From Dissulfurirhabdus thermomarina (GTDB lineage: Bacteria > Desulfobacterota > Dissulfuribacteria > Dissulfuribacterales > Dissulfurirhabdaceae), in the NCBI RefSeq assembly GCF_012979235.1, contig NZ_JAATWC010000002.1, positions 124,001 to 188,000 of the forward strand: 64,000 nucleotides of DNA, written 5' to 3'. Shown here one piece after another: positions 1 to 8,359 of the stretch (its first letter is position 1; every line of letters starts with the position of its first letter). The notes below the pieces were generated by a model. It was not told where the DNA came from and did not search any database. It was given only the letters and a program-made list of their open reading frames with translations. The position numbers and the translations under genes were made by a program.

Positions 1-587
1 TCCTGGCAGAGCCGGTGGTCCGGCTCCTCTTCGAGCACGGCCGCTTCGGGCCCCACGACACCCTCATGACCGCCGCGGCCCTGCGGTTCTTCCTCATCGG
101 GCTCTTCGCCTACGGGGCCGTCAAGATCGTGGTGCCCGTCTTCTACGCCCTGGACGACGCCAAGTGGCCGGTGATCGGCAGCTTTACCGCGGTGGGGGTG
201 AACCTCGCCGTGGTCTGGTGGCTGCTCGGGCCGCTCCAGCACCGGGCCGTGGCCCTGGCCCTCTCCGTGGCCATGACGGCGAACTTCCTCCTCTTGGCCG
301 TGGTCCTCTACCGGAAGGTCGGGGGGTATCCGGCGGGTCGGCTCGTGGCCTCGCTGGCGAAGATCTGCCTCGCCTCGGCGGTCATGGGCTGGGTGCTCGT
401 CCTGCTCCGGGGCCCGCTTTTCCTGGAGCCCGGGGCCGGGTTCTGGGCCACGCTCTGGGGGGTGGGGGCGGCGGTGGTCCTCGGGGCCGCTTGCTACGCC
501 GTGGTGCTGGCGCCGCTCCGGGTGCCGGAGGTGGCGGTCCTCGCCTCGGCCCTCCGGCGGCGGCTCGGTCGGACCGGGACGGCCTGA
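1..587 (+). CDS. murJ: Lipid II flippase MurJ, C-terminal part (gene starts before the window)
   Basis: C-terminal 194 residues of the MOP-superfamily flippase that carries lipid II across the inner membrane for peptidoglycan synthesis. The frame is already open at base 3, so the start lies outside the window. The family signature 'RLLFEHGRFGPHDT' is at the beginning, followed by 'FYALDDAKWPV', which corresponds to the conserved FYAxxDxxxP segment. Four to five hydrophobic helices follow, ending in a short Arg-rich tail. Seen: motif and helix pattern. Inferred: function by family. The next gene is convergent, 13 bases away. Confidence 0.9.
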   Translation, partial: LAEPVVRLLFEHGRFGPHDTLMTAAALRFFLIGLFAYGAVKIVVPVFYALDDAKWPVIGSFTAVGVNLAVVWWLLGPLQHRAVALALSVAMTANFLLLAVVLYRKVGGYPAGRLVASLAKICLASAVMGWVLVLLRGPLFLEPGAGFWATLWGVGAAVVLGAACYAVVLAPLRVPEVAVLASALRRRLGRTGTA

Positions 588-600
588 GGGGGAGGCCGGG

Positions 601-1437
601 TCAGCGCCGCTTCGGGACGAAGAGCACCGGGAGCGGTCCGTGGCGGGCCACGGCGTTGGCGGTGCTCCCCATGTAGACCTCGGGGAGGAAGCCCCGCCCC
701 TGGGTCCCCATGACCACCAGGCTGAAATCCTTGTTGCGGGCGAGGTGCAGGATCCGCTGCGCCGGGACGCCGTAGGAGACCTCCACGTGGCAGGGGCCCG
801 CCCCGTTGGCCTCGAGGTGGGCCTTGAGCCGCTCGAGGCGTTCCCGGTCCACCCGGTCGAACTCGGGGAGCCGGTCGCGGAGGTAGGGATCGATGCGCGC
901 CCGGTCGTGGACGTGGTAGAGGGTGACCTCGGAACCGGCGGCCCGCGCCAGGGCCTCGAGGTAGAGGAAGGCCCGCTCGGCCGTCTCGGAGAAATCCGTG
1001 GGGAAGAGGATGTGGCGCAGGCACTGCGCGGGGCCCGCGGGGGCGTCGCAGGCGCCGTCCCCCCAGAGCCGCACCAGAAGCACCGGCCGGTCCGTCTCGT
1101 GGAGGACGCTGTAGCTGGTGCTCCCCACCAGGGCGCCCCGGAGGGTGCCCCGGTGATGGGACCCCACCACGATGACCGAGGCGTCGTGCCGGTCGGCCGC
1201 CTCGAGGATGGCCCGGGTCGGCACCCCGGCGGGGAGGTCCACCTTCACGCAAAATCCCCGGGCCTCGAGGCCCCGCCGGGCGGCCGCGATCCGGTCCGCC
1301 GCCCCGGCGGCGTCCGGCCCGGCCACGTGGACCAGGACGATTTCCTCCACGCCCAGGGGGTTGCCCTCGGGCAGGCATTCCAGGATCCGCGGCGAGGCCG
1401 CGTCGGTGTCGGTGGCGATGAGGAGTCTCTTGAACAT
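601..1437 (-). CDS. Tandem universal stress protein (two UspA domains)
   Basis: 278-residue cytoplasmic protein with two UspA-like nucleotide-binding folds. The first opens with 'MFKRLLIATD' and ends near 'SVLHETDRPVLLVRLWG'; the second opens at 'LRHILFPTDFSE' and ends with 'GSTANAVARHGPLPVLFVPK', carrying the G-x2-G-x9-G(S/T)-type loop 'VVMGTQGRGFL'. ATG at 1437 is chosen because it gives the usual N terminus. An upstream ATG at 1476 would add 13 atypical Arg-rich residues and lies about where transcription from the predicted promoter at 1483-1512 should begin. A second tandem Usp lies at 61658-62602. The specific stress is unknown. Confidence 0.85.
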   Translation of the reverse strand: MFKRLLIATDTDAASPRILECLPEGNPLGVEEIVLVHVAGPDAAGAADRIAAARRGLEARGFCVKVDLPAGVPTRAILEAADRHDASVIVVGSHHRGTLRGALVGSTSYSVLHETDRPVLLVRLWGDGACDAPAGPAQCLRHILFPTDFSETAERAFLYLEALARAAGSEVTLYHVHDRARIDPYLRDRLPEFDRVDRERLERLKAHLEANGAGPCHVEVSYGVPAQRILHLARNKDFSLVVMGTQGRGFLPEVYMGSTANAVARHGPLPVLFVPKRR

Positions 1438-1482
1438 CGATGCCCGCTGGGCCGGGCACCTCCGGGCCCGGCGCATTTTTTC

Positions 1483-1512
1483 AACTTAGGACGGCCACGC
1501 GGGGCTTGTCAA
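1483..1512 (-). promoter_or_regulatory. Predicted sigma-70 promoter of the tandem usp gene
   Basis: On the minus strand TTGACA (1512-1507) is separated by 18 bases from TAAGTT (1488-1483). The 15 bases TTGACAAGCCCCGCG are also found at the -35 region of the tRNA promoter near 46705, which supports a genuine promoter. The -10 box is a weak match. Confidence 0.45.
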
Positions 1513-1630
1513 ATCAGGGCGCAAAATCGGGTGATTTCGCACGCCTTTTCCCGGGGAGATCCGGGGGGTAAGATGAAATCGAAATGGAACGCCGGCCGGG
1601 CGGCCGCCGATCCATCAGGAGGGACATCGC

Positions 1631-1837
1631 ATGGAAACCGCCGTACTGCTGGGTTTTGCCGCGGGGATCGTGGTGGGCCTCGTGCTCGCCTGGTGGCGCC
1701 ATGCCCGCTCCGGCGGGGGTGGGGTCTCCTGCCTGCTCAAGGGCCCGGCGCGCCTTCTCCGGGAGCGGTTCGAGCGGGGAGAGATCACCCGGGCGGAGTA
1801 CGAGGCCAAGATGCGGTACCTGGCCGAGTGCGGGTGA
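1631..1837 (+). CDS. Small membrane protein with SHOCT domain
   Basis: 68-residue protein with one N-terminal membrane helix (about residues 4-22, 'VLLGFAAGIVVGLVLAWW') and a C-terminal SHOCT-type segment 'LRERFERGEITRAEYEAKM'. SHOCT motifs are short C-terminal modules often attached to a membrane helix and implicated in oligomerisation; no specific role is known. A good ribosome site (AGGAGGG, seven bases before the ATG) fixes the start. It stands alone between the divergent usp gene and the convergent binding-protein gene. Confidence 0.75.
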   Translation: METAVLLGFAAGIVVGLVLAWWRHARSGGGGVSCLLKGPARLLRERFERGEITRAEYEAKMRYLAECG

Positions 1838-1870
1838 GACCGGTCCAGGCCCGGCGGCGCCGGGTGAGGA

Positions 1871-2953
1871 TCAGCGGCGGCGGGTGCCCGCCCGGGGCGC
1901 TTCGCCCCGGGCGGTGTCCAGCGGCTGCACCGGCGGCGAGAGGATGCTGAAAAAGTCCGTGATGTCGTCCAGCCGGGCCGACCGGGCCAGGCTGTCGTCC
2001 ACCAGGCCCGAGACGTCGTCCGTGCCGACGAGTCCCACCTCCATCATCCGGTGCGCCAGCTCCCGGAGTTCCTCCACCTTCGGCACGAACCGGTCGTAGA
2101 CGAATCGTCCCCGGGGGTGGGTGAGGCAGTCGGCCACCGTCTCCGCGGGCATGTTCCAGTACTTCGCCACGATCCGGGCCGCCTCCTCGGGATGGCGCGA
2201 GGCCCACAGGCCGGAGCGCGCGGCACCCTCCACCAGGCGCGCGATCCATTCCCTGCGGCGTTCGAGCAGGTCTTCCCGTACCACCAGGAGGTTGCAGATG
2301 AAGCCGGGCCAGACGTCCTCCACGTGGAGCAGGACCCGGGCCCGTCCCGTCCGCACCGCCTGCATGGCGAAGGGCTCCCCCACGAAGTAGGCGTCGAGCC
2401 CCCCGGAGAGCAGGGCCGATGGCATGTCCGGCGGGTTCATCTCGAGGATCCGGATCCGGTCCTCGATGCCGTACTTCCGGGCCAGCAGGCGGGCGGCCAC
2501 GTTGTGGCCGCTGTAGCGCATGGGGACCGCCAGGGTGTGCCCCGCCAGGTCGCGGAAGGTCCGGACCGGGAGTTCGGATCGCACCACCAGGGTGCTCTCG
2601 TGGCGGTTGCCGATGTAGACCACCTTGACGGGGACGCCCTGCTGGCGCATCACGATGGCCAGGGGGGCGATCATGAAGGCGGCGTCGATGTGGCCCTCGC
2701 GGAGGGCGTCGCCCATTTCCGCGAAGGAGCCGAATTTGAGGGCCTCGAACCGGACGTCGGCGGCGTTCCGGGTGGCGTAGTCAAGGAGGGGGCAGGCCAG
2801 GTTGGTCACCACGGGCATGTAGCCCATGCGGAGGACCTGGACCCGCCCGTGGTCCACGTTCCTCCAGTAGTGCAGGGCCGAGATGAGGGCCACCCAGGCC
2901 ACGGTGGCGAGGGTGATCCGCCAGGCGTTGGAAGAGAGGTGGGTCGGGCTCAT
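1871..2953 (-). CDS. ABC-type substrate-binding protein of the NrtA/SsuA/Thi5 (NMT1-like) fold
   Basis: 360 residues. A membrane segment at about 12-29 ('ITLATVAWVALISALHYW') acts as signal or anchor. It is followed by a type-2 periplasmic binding fold: 'LRMGYMPVVTNLACPLL', then 'DAAFMIAPLAIVM', 'GHTLAVPMRYSGHN' and 'LDAYFVGEPFAMQAV', all typical of nitrate/sulfonate/taurine binding proteins. The C-terminal helical extension (residues ~225-335) resembles NrtA-type proteins. No permease or ATPase gene lies next to it, so the partner transporter and ligand cannot be told. It could instead deliver its ligand to a non-transport partner. Confidence 0.8.
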   Translation of the reverse strand: MSPTHLSSNAWRITLATVAWVALISALHYWRNVDHGRVQVLRMGYMPVVTNLACPLLDYATRNAADVRFEALKFGSFAEMGDALREGHIDAAFMIAPLAIVMRQQGVPVKVVYIGNRHESTLVVRSELPVRTFRDLAGHTLAVPMRYSGHNVAARLLARKYGIEDRIRILEMNPPDMPSALLSGGLDAYFVGEPFAMQAVRTGRARVLLHVEDVWPGFICNLLVVREDLLERRREWIARLVEGAARSGLWASRHPEEAARIVAKYWNMPAETVADCLTHPRGRFVYDRFVPKVEELRELAHRMMEVGLVGTDDVSGLVDDSLARSARLDDITDFFSILSPPVQPLDTARGEAPRAGTRRR

Positions 2954-3020
2954 GGCGCGGTGGGCCGGGCGACCGGCTCCCCCTACTATAGCCCCCGGAA
3001 CCGTGCCGGGAAACCGGGGA

Positions 3021-4064
3021 TCATGGGGCGGGGGGCGGCGTCCGGTCTGTGGCCGGCGGCAGTTCCGGCAGGGTCACCACCGGCGGGCGGCCGGTGAGGG
3101 ATTCGAGGAAGCGGGTGACCAGGGTGACCTCGCCGGGCGCAAGGCGGAGACCCAGCTGTGCCGATCCCATGATGGCCACGGCCGTGTGCAGGTCCCACAC
3201 CTTTCCGGAGTGGAAGTAGGGCGGGGTCATGGCCACGTTGCGCAGGGACGGGGCCTTGAAGACGAACTCGCAGGTGATGGTCTCCACGACGGCCTCGCGG
3301 CCCGGGTCCGTGGAGGGACAGACGCCGGCGGGCGGAGCGTCGGCCACCCCGAACTGGTAGTAGCCGTTGCCGCCCACGTTCAGGCTCATGTGGCAGGCCG
3401 CGCATCCCTTGTCCATGAAGAGGGCGAGCCCCTTGCGCTGCTCCGGGGTGAGGGCGTCCGGGTCGCCCTGGAGAAAACGGTCGAAGGGGGCGCCGGGGGT
3501 CAGGAGCGTGGCCTCGAAGGCCTCGATGGCGAGGGTGGCGTTCCGGAAGGTGACGGGGTCGGCTTCCCCGGGGAAGGCCTCCCGGAAGAGGCGGAGGTAG
3601 CCCGGCATGCTCGAGAGGACCTGGACCACGTAGGCCTTCGAGGCCGCCATCTCCAGGGGCGACTGGATGGGAACGCCCGCCTGCTCGGCGAGATCCCGGG
3701 CCCGGCCGTCCCAGAACTGGGCCAGGTTGAAGACGGCGTTCAGCACGGTGGGGGCGTTTCTGGGGCCCCGCTGCCAGGCGTGGCCGATGGATGTCTCCTG
3801 GCGGTCCACGCCCCACAGGGAGAGGTTGTGGCAGGTGTGGCAGCTCACCGCCTGGCTCCGGGAGATGCGGGGGTCGAAGAAGAGGGTCTTTCCCAGGCGG
3901 ACCTTCTCGGGGGTCACGGGGTTGGCGGGCCGGTCGGGCGGGTGGTCCGGCAGGGGGTCGAAGTGGAGGCGGGCCCGCTCGAGGAGCGGGTCGGCGGCGA
4001 AGGCCGGAAGGAGGGCACAGGACCAGCCGAGGGCCAGGAGGAGGGCGGCGAGGCGGTGCTTCAC
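3021..4064 (-). CDS. Diheme cytochrome c peroxidase / MauG family protein
   Basis: 347-residue periplasmic diheme protein. After a Sec signal (residues 1-24, ending '...LPAFA') there are two heme c sites, CHTCH at residues 75-79 and CAACH at 221-225, with the family motifs 'LGKTLFFDPRISRS', 'RNAPTVLNAVFN', 'FWDGRARDL' and 'FKAPSLRNVAMTPPYFHSG'. Bacterial cytochrome c peroxidases reduce H2O2 with electrons from small cytochromes. The start is GTG at 4064, preceded by GGAGG six bases upstream; longer readings run into the neighbouring gene. It is last in the trkH-trkA-tsdA-peroxidase cluster, 53 bases after tsdA. A MauG-like oxidase role cannot be excluded. Confidence 0.85.
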   Translation of the reverse strand: MKHRLAALLLALGWSCALLPAFAADPLLERARLHFDPLPDHPPDRPANPVTPEKVRLGKTLFFDPRISRSQAVSCHTCHNLSLWGVDRQETSIGHAWQRGPRNAPTVLNAVFNLAQFWDGRARDLAEQAGVPIQSPLEMAASKAYVVQVLSSMPGYLRLFREAFPGEADPVTFRNATLAIEAFEATLLTPGAPFDRFLQGDPDALTPEQRKGLALFMDKGCAACHMSLNVGGNGYYQFGVADAPPAGVCPSTDPGREAVVETITCEFVFKAPSLRNVAMTPPYFHSGKVWDLHTAVAIMGSAQLGLRLAPGEVTLVTRFLESLTGRPPVVTLPELPPATDRTPPPAP

Positions 4065-4117
4065 GGTGAACCTCCGGTGGGGCCGGCGTCGGCCGGCGGG
4101 GCGAGGTCGGCCGGCGG

Positions 4118-4972
4118 TCAATACCGGGCGTCCTCGGGTTTTCCTCCCTTGGGCCAATCCCGTTCCTTGCCGGGAAAGTCGGGCCGGGGCTGGTGGATGA
4201 CGAAGTCGGCGATGTCGTAGGCCTCCTGGACGGTGAGGGTCCCGCCGGCGGCGAGCGGCATGTTCCGCTGGATGAAGGCCGCGGCCTTGTGGAGCCGCGC
4301 CATGCCCGCCGCGATGTTGAAGGAGCGCGGTCCCCAGAGCGGCGGGAAGCCGTAGGGGTAGCGGGGCGGCTTCTGGTCGAGCCGACCGGCCCCGTCCTCC
4401 CCGTGGCAGACGGCGCAGCGGTCCAGGTAGAGGCGGGCGCCCCGGCGCCGGTCCGGGACGGCGGGTTCGTCCAGCATGGGCATGCCGCGGCCCTCCACGG
4501 TGGCGCCGGGCGGGAGGTCCTTGGACAGCCAGCGGATGTAGGCCACCAGGGCGTCCATGGCCCGGCTGTCCTTCCGCGGGGCCTTCCCGTTCAGGCTGCG
4601 CTGGAAGCACCCCTGGATGCGTTCCCGAAGGTCCACCTGCCGGGCGTTCCGGGCGCTGTAGCGCGGGTACCGCGCCGGGGCTCCCACCCACGGCGCGGCG
4701 TAGGGAACCGTCCCGGCCTTGAGGTGGCAGTTGCTGCACCGGAGGGCGTTGCCGCCGAGATCCGGCAGTTCCGCCGGGGTATGCGTGGCGATGCGGCGCC
4801 CCAGGCGGACGAGGTCGGCGCCGGGGCCGGCGGGGCGTTCCGTCTCGGGCGGGGCGCGGAAGGGGAGGACCTCGCCGGCGCCGGCCGGGGCCGCGAAGAG
4901 CAGGACGGACAGCAGGAGGGCGCCGCGCCGGCCGAGGCGCCGCGGCGGGGGGGTGGGCCCGTGGGATGTCAT
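4118..4972 (-). CDS. tsdA: Thiosulfate dehydrogenase TsdA-like diheme cytochrome c
   Basis: 284-residue exported diheme cytochrome resembling TsdA, which oxidises thiosulfate to tetrathionate (or runs in reverse). An Arg-rich Sec signal (residues 1-33) is followed by CSNCH (79-83). Then comes 'RIQGCFQRSLNGK', whose Cys122 matches the unusual cysteine heme ligand of TsdA. After CAVCH (186-190) come 'PPLWGPRSFNIAAGM' and 'FIQRNMP', conserved in that family, with Met224 or Met239 as the likely axial ligand. ATG at 4972 overlaps the trkA stop codon (ATGA) and has AGGAGG seven bases upstream. Direction of the reaction in vivo is unknown. Confidence 0.82.
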   Translation of the reverse strand: MTSHGPTPPPRRLGRRGALLLSVLLFAAPAGAGEVLPFRAPPETERPAGPGADLVRLGRRIATHTPAELPDLGGNALRCSNCHLKAGTVPYAAPWVGAPARYPRYSARNARQVDLRERIQGCFQRSLNGKAPRKDSRAMDALVAYIRWLSKDLPPGATVEGRGMPMLDEPAVPDRRRGARLYLDRCAVCHGEDGAGRLDQKPPRYPYGFPPLWGPRSFNIAAGMARLHKAAAFIQRNMPLAAGGTLTVQEAYDIADFVIHQPRPDFPGKERDWPKGGKPEDARY

Positions 4973-5649
4973 GCCTCGTCCTCCTTTTCTCGGGAGGTGG
5001 CCTCCCGCAGGAGTTCCCTGAACCGCTCCAGGGTCTTTTCGTCTTCCGCCAGCGTCAAGAGGACGTCCCCCGCCTCGAGGCGGGTCTTGCCCCTGGGTAC
5101 CATCATCTGCTCGCCCCGGAGGACCGCCACCACCAGGAGGCCGCCGGGCACGGCCAGGTCCGCGAGCCGCCGGCCGGCGCCCGCGCCGGCGTCCAGCTCG
5201 GCCAGCCGCAGCCCGCCCCTGGCCACCAGGGAGAAATCGAGGCGATGGAGGCCCCGTATCGTCGAGAGGATCTCCGCCGCCGCGGCGATCTTGGGAGCGA
5301 TCACCCGGGTGACCCCGATCTCCTGGCACGCGGCGCGGAGGCCCACGTCGTTCAGCTTCACCACGATCTTCCCGACTCCCATCCGGTGGCCCAGCATGGC
5401 GATCACCGTGTTGATGGCGTCGGTGCCGGTGGCGCAGACCAGGGCGTCGGCCTCCGGAAGGCCCGCGTCCTTGAGGAGCTTTGGGTCGGTGGCGTCGCCG
5501 TGGAGCACCAGGGCGTCCAGCTCCTCGGAAAGATGCTCGCAGAGCCTCTCGTCGCTGTCCACCAGGACCAGTTCCACGTCGTCCCCGCGGGCGAGCATGT
5601 CCGCCAGGTTGCGCCCCGTGTCCCCGACGCCGGTGATGACGACCTTCAT
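4969..5649 (-). CDS. trkA: Trk potassium uptake regulatory subunit TrkA (RCK domain)
   Basis: 226-residue cytoplasmic gating subunit of a Trk-type K+ channel. Residues 1-135 form an RCK_N Rossmann domain ('MKVVITGVGDTGRNLADML', acidic 'LVLVDSDERL', 'LHGDATDPKLLKDAG'). The remainder is an RCK_C domain ending in an acidic/basic helix. One RCK pair is present, as in KtrA, rather than the duplicated E. coli TrkA. ATG overlaps the trkH stop (ATGA) and the gene's own stop overlaps tsdA, so the three genes are translationally coupled. Confidence 0.9.
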   Translation of the reverse strand: MKVVITGVGDTGRNLADMLARGDDVELVLVDSDERLCEHLSEELDALVLHGDATDPKLLKDAGLPEADALVCATGTDAINTVIAMLGHRMGVGKIVVKLNDVGLRAACQEIGVTRVIAPKIAAAAEILSTIRGLHRLDFSLVARGGLRLAELDAGAGAGRRLADLAVPGGLLVVAVLRGEQMMVPRGKTRLEAGDVLLTLAEDEKTLERFRELLREATSREKEDEA

Positions 5650-7082
5650 GGCCGCGTCCTTCCCGGGCGGCGCCGGGGCCGCCAGTGCCAGGGGGCCAAG
5701 AGGACGAGGAGGGGCAGGATCTCGAGCCGGCCCGCCAGCATGTCGAATATCAGGAGGGCCTTGGCGGGGAGGGGGAGCCCCGGGCCCGTGACGCCCGCCG
5801 AGAGGCCCACCGTCCCCAGGGCCGAGGCGGACTCGAAGGCCGCGTCCCCCGCGGGAAAGCCCCACAGGGTGAGGACGAGGGTGGAGGCGGTGAAGATGAG
5901 GGCGTACAGGGCCAGGAAGCCGAAGGCCGACCGGATGTCCGTCTCGGAGAACTGGACGCCGCCGATGGCCAGGGGGACCTTGGCCTCCGGCGGGAGGAGG
6001 AGCCGCTTCATACCCCATGATACCACACGGAGTGCCAGGACGAGCCGCAGGATCTTGATGCCGCCGGCGGTGGACCCAGTGCTTCCGCCCACCAGCATGA
6101 GGATCGTGGCCAGGGTCTTCTCCGGGGGCGCCCAGGCGGCGGGGTCCGAGAGGGCGAAGCCGGTGGTGGAGAGGGCGCTCACCGCCCGGAAGGCGGCCGC
6201 GTGGAGCCCGGGGGCGCCGAGCGCCAGGAAGGCGGCGGTGGCCGCGGCGGCGATCCCCGCCATCCAGCGGAGTTCCACGTCCCGGGCCGCGGCCCGCAGC
6301 CCCTTGGTCCGTACCCGGTGGTAGAGGGGGAAGCTCACGGCACCGAGGAACATGGCCGCCGTCACCGCGGCCGAAAGGCCGGGGCCCGCCCCGGAAAGGC
6401 CCTCGCGGGCGGGGGAGAAGCCGCCGGTGGAGATCGTGGAGAAGGCGTGGAGCACCGCGTCGAGGGGGGACATCCCGAGGCCCAGGTAGAGGAGGCAGCA
6501 GCCGGCCGTCAGCAGCACGTAGGCGCCGAGGACCACGCGGCCCGTGGCCCGGACGCTCCCGACCAGGTTCTCCCCGCCGAACTCCGCCCCGTAGAGCCGG
6601 AAGGCCGCCTGGCCGGGCCCGAAGAGCAGCACCACGGAAAGGACGATGATGCCGGCGCCGCCGACCCACTGGGCATAGGAGCGGAAAAAGAGGAGGGAGC
6701 GCGGCAGGGCCCCCGGGTCGAGGATGCCGAGGCCGGTGGTGGTGAAGCCGCTCACGGCTTCGAAGAGGGCATCCCAGAAGCCGGCCGCCGGGACGAAGGC
6801 CAGGGCGCCCGCCAGCCCGGCGGCCACGTAGGCCAGAGCCGTGACCACCAGGGCCTCCCGGAGGGGCAGGTCCGGGCCGTGGCCGCGGCCGCCGAGGAAC
6901 CCGGCCCCCCACGTGCCGGCGGCCAGGAGGGCGAAGCGCGCCGCCGGTTCCCATTCGCCGCCGGCCGCGGCCACGGCGGCGGGGACCGCCAGGAGGAGGC
7001 CCAGGAGCCGGAGCACCGCCGCGAGATGGTGCCCCACGGCCCGGAGGTCCAAGGGCGGGATGTAGGCGGCGAGGCCGGGCAC
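5646..7082 (-). CDS. trkH: Trk/Ktr-type potassium uptake membrane subunit TrkH
   Basis: 478-residue polytopic K+ channel subunit. Repeated pore loops are visible: 'AVSGFTTTGLGIL', 'AFSTISTGGFSP', 'VSALSTTGFAL' with 'GGSTGSTAGGIKILRL', and 'ASALGTVGLSAGVTGPG'. These are the four selectivity-filter repeats of the SKT family. The start taken is GTG at 7082; no strong ribosome site precedes it, so the first residues are uncertain. It heads the cluster trkH-trkA-tsdA-peroxidase. Confidence 0.88.
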   Translation of the reverse strand: MPGLAAYIPPLDLRAVGHHLAAVLRLLGLLLAVPAAVAAAGGEWEPAARFALLAAGTWGAGFLGGRGHGPDLPLREALVVTALAYVAAGLAGALAFVPAAGFWDALFEAVSGFTTTGLGILDPGALPRSLLFFRSYAQWVGGAGIIVLSVVLLFGPGQAAFRLYGAEFGGENLVGSVRATGRVVLGAYVLLTAGCCLLYLGLGMSPLDAVLHAFSTISTGGFSPAREGLSGAGPGLSAAVTAAMFLGAVSFPLYHRVRTKGLRAAARDVELRWMAGIAAAATAAFLALGAPGLHAAAFRAVSALSTTGFALSDPAAWAPPEKTLATILMLVGGSTGSTAGGIKILRLVLALRVVSWGMKRLLLPPEAKVPLAIGGVQFSETDIRSAFGFLALYALIFTASTLVLTLWGFPAGDAAFESASALGTVGLSAGVTGPGLPLPAKALLIFDMLAGRLEILPLLVLLAPWHWRPRRRPGRTRP

Positions 7083-7273
7083 GTTCGCTGGACTCTCGGC
7101 GGCTCCTGGATGAAGTGGCGCAGCAGCGGCCGCCGCGGGCGTCCGCTCCAGGCCCCGGGAACGAGCCTAGGACGGCTCCGGGCCCGGGTCAAGGTGCCGG
7201 GGGATGATGGAGACCGGGCCCGCGGGCGGCGGGTCCCCCCGCCTGGCCGGCATGAACCCGCCGAAACGAAGAC

Positions 7274-7294
7274 GGCCCCGGGGAAGCCGGGGCC
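7274..7294 (-). terminator. Probable terminator after tRNA-Phe
   Basis: Perfect 8-bp stem GGCCCCGG/CCGGGGCC with a five-base loop. In the minus direction it is followed by GTCTTCGTTTC, a modest T-rich tail. It sits 14 bases beyond the tRNA 3' end. Confidence 0.5.
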
Positions 7295-7307
7295 GGGCCG
7301 TTCTGGG

Positions 7308-7383
<76 letters not shown>

Positions 7384-7398
7384 CTCGAAGCGGCCCCA

Positions 7399-7426
7399 TT
7401 ATTATGGGGGGTCCGGGCTTTGTCAA
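7399..7426 (-). promoter_or_regulatory. Promoter of tRNA-Phe
   Basis: Minus-strand TTGACA (7426-7421), a 16-base spacer, then TAATAA (7404-7399) just ahead of the tRNA. A close sigma-70 consensus match. Confidence 0.6.
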
Positions 7427-7557
7427 GGATCGGCGGCGCGGCGGAAGGCCGCGGGCCGCCACGGCGGCGGGCAGTTCGAGGGGCAGGCCGCGGCCGGAAG
7501 GGGGCTTGCGGCGCCGCCCTCTTTGACACCGTTTCCGGCCCCCGTTACATTCCGTGC

Positions 7558-8289
7558 ATGCGGATGGAAGAACTCACCATGGAGGCCTTCGAGGCCGAGC
7601 TTCGCCGCACCCGGACCGTCATCGTCCCCTTCGGCTCCGTGGAAGAGCACGGGGCGCACCTCCCCCTGGGCACCGACACCCTCCACGTGGCCGAGCTGGC
7701 CGCCGCCGCCGCGAAGAAGCGACGGGCCCTGGTGGCGCCGCCGGTCTGGTACGGCCTGTGCCGGAGCACCCGCCGCCACCCCGGGACCCTCACCCTGTCC
7801 TTCGGGACGGTCCGGCGGCTGGCCGTCGAGATCGCCGGGAGCCTCTATGCCCAGGGCCTCCGGAACTTCGTCCTCGTCTCCGGCCACGCCGGGGGGACCC
7901 ACATGGCGGCCCTGGAGGATGCCGGGGAGGAGATCCTGTCCACCCTGCCAGAGAGCCGGGTGGCCGTCCTCTCCGTCCTCGATCTCGTGGCCGGGCTCGA
8001 GGACGGGCTGGTGGAGACCCCGGGAGATTCCCACGCCGGCGAGGTGGAGACGGCCCTCATGCAGCATCTCCGGCCGGCCCTCGTCCACGGCACCAGCCCC
8101 GCGGAGTATCCCTCCTTCCCGAGGCCCCTCCTGGTCCGGGACAAGCGCCGGTACTGGCCCGGCGGCGTCTGGGGCGACCCCTCCAAGGCCTCCCCGGAAA
8201 AGGGACGCCGGATCCTCGAGGCCGAGGCCGAGGCGCTGGCCGCCGTGATCGAGCGACTCGAGAAGACCGACCCCGGTTCAGACCTCTAG
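7558..8289 (+). CDS. Creatininase-family metal-dependent amidohydrolase
   Basis: 243-residue protein of the creatininase superfamily, a group that includes creatinine amidohydrolase, the FAPy deformylase ArfB of riboflavin/F420 synthesis and the peptidase MftE. Metal-site residues are visible: 'SVEEHGAHLPLGTDT' (Glu30, His31, Asp40), 'LVSGHAGGTH' (His110) and 'GDSHAGEVETALM' (Glu162). The usual NGHGGN motif is altered to SGHAGG. Substrate is unknown; the ArfB precedent makes a pterin/flavin role possible, see the RibD-like gene at 24903. The start is unsure (ATG 7558 or 7564); no clear ribosome site is seen. Confidence 0.8.
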   Translation: MRMEELTMEAFEAELRRTRTVIVPFGSVEEHGAHLPLGTDTLHVAELAAAAAKKRRALVAPPVWYGLCRSTRRHPGTLTLSFGTVRRLAVEIAGSLYAQGLRNFVLVSGHAGGTHMAALEDAGEEILSTLPESRVAVLSVLDLVAGLEDGLVETPGDSHAGEVETALMQHLRPALVHGTSPAEYPSFPRPLLVRDKRRYWPGGVWGDPSKASPEKGRRILEAEAEALAAVIERLEKTDPGSDL

Positions 8290-8359
8290 AGCGAAAAATC
8301 CAAGCGGCCGGTTCGATGCCCTCGCGGGCCCCGGTGCCGGCCTTGCAGCGAGGAACTTC

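Noticed and set aside
1438-1476. Longer start of the tandem usp gene at 1476
   Set aside because: It adds an Arg-rich segment absent from Usp proteins and lies about at the predicted transcription start.
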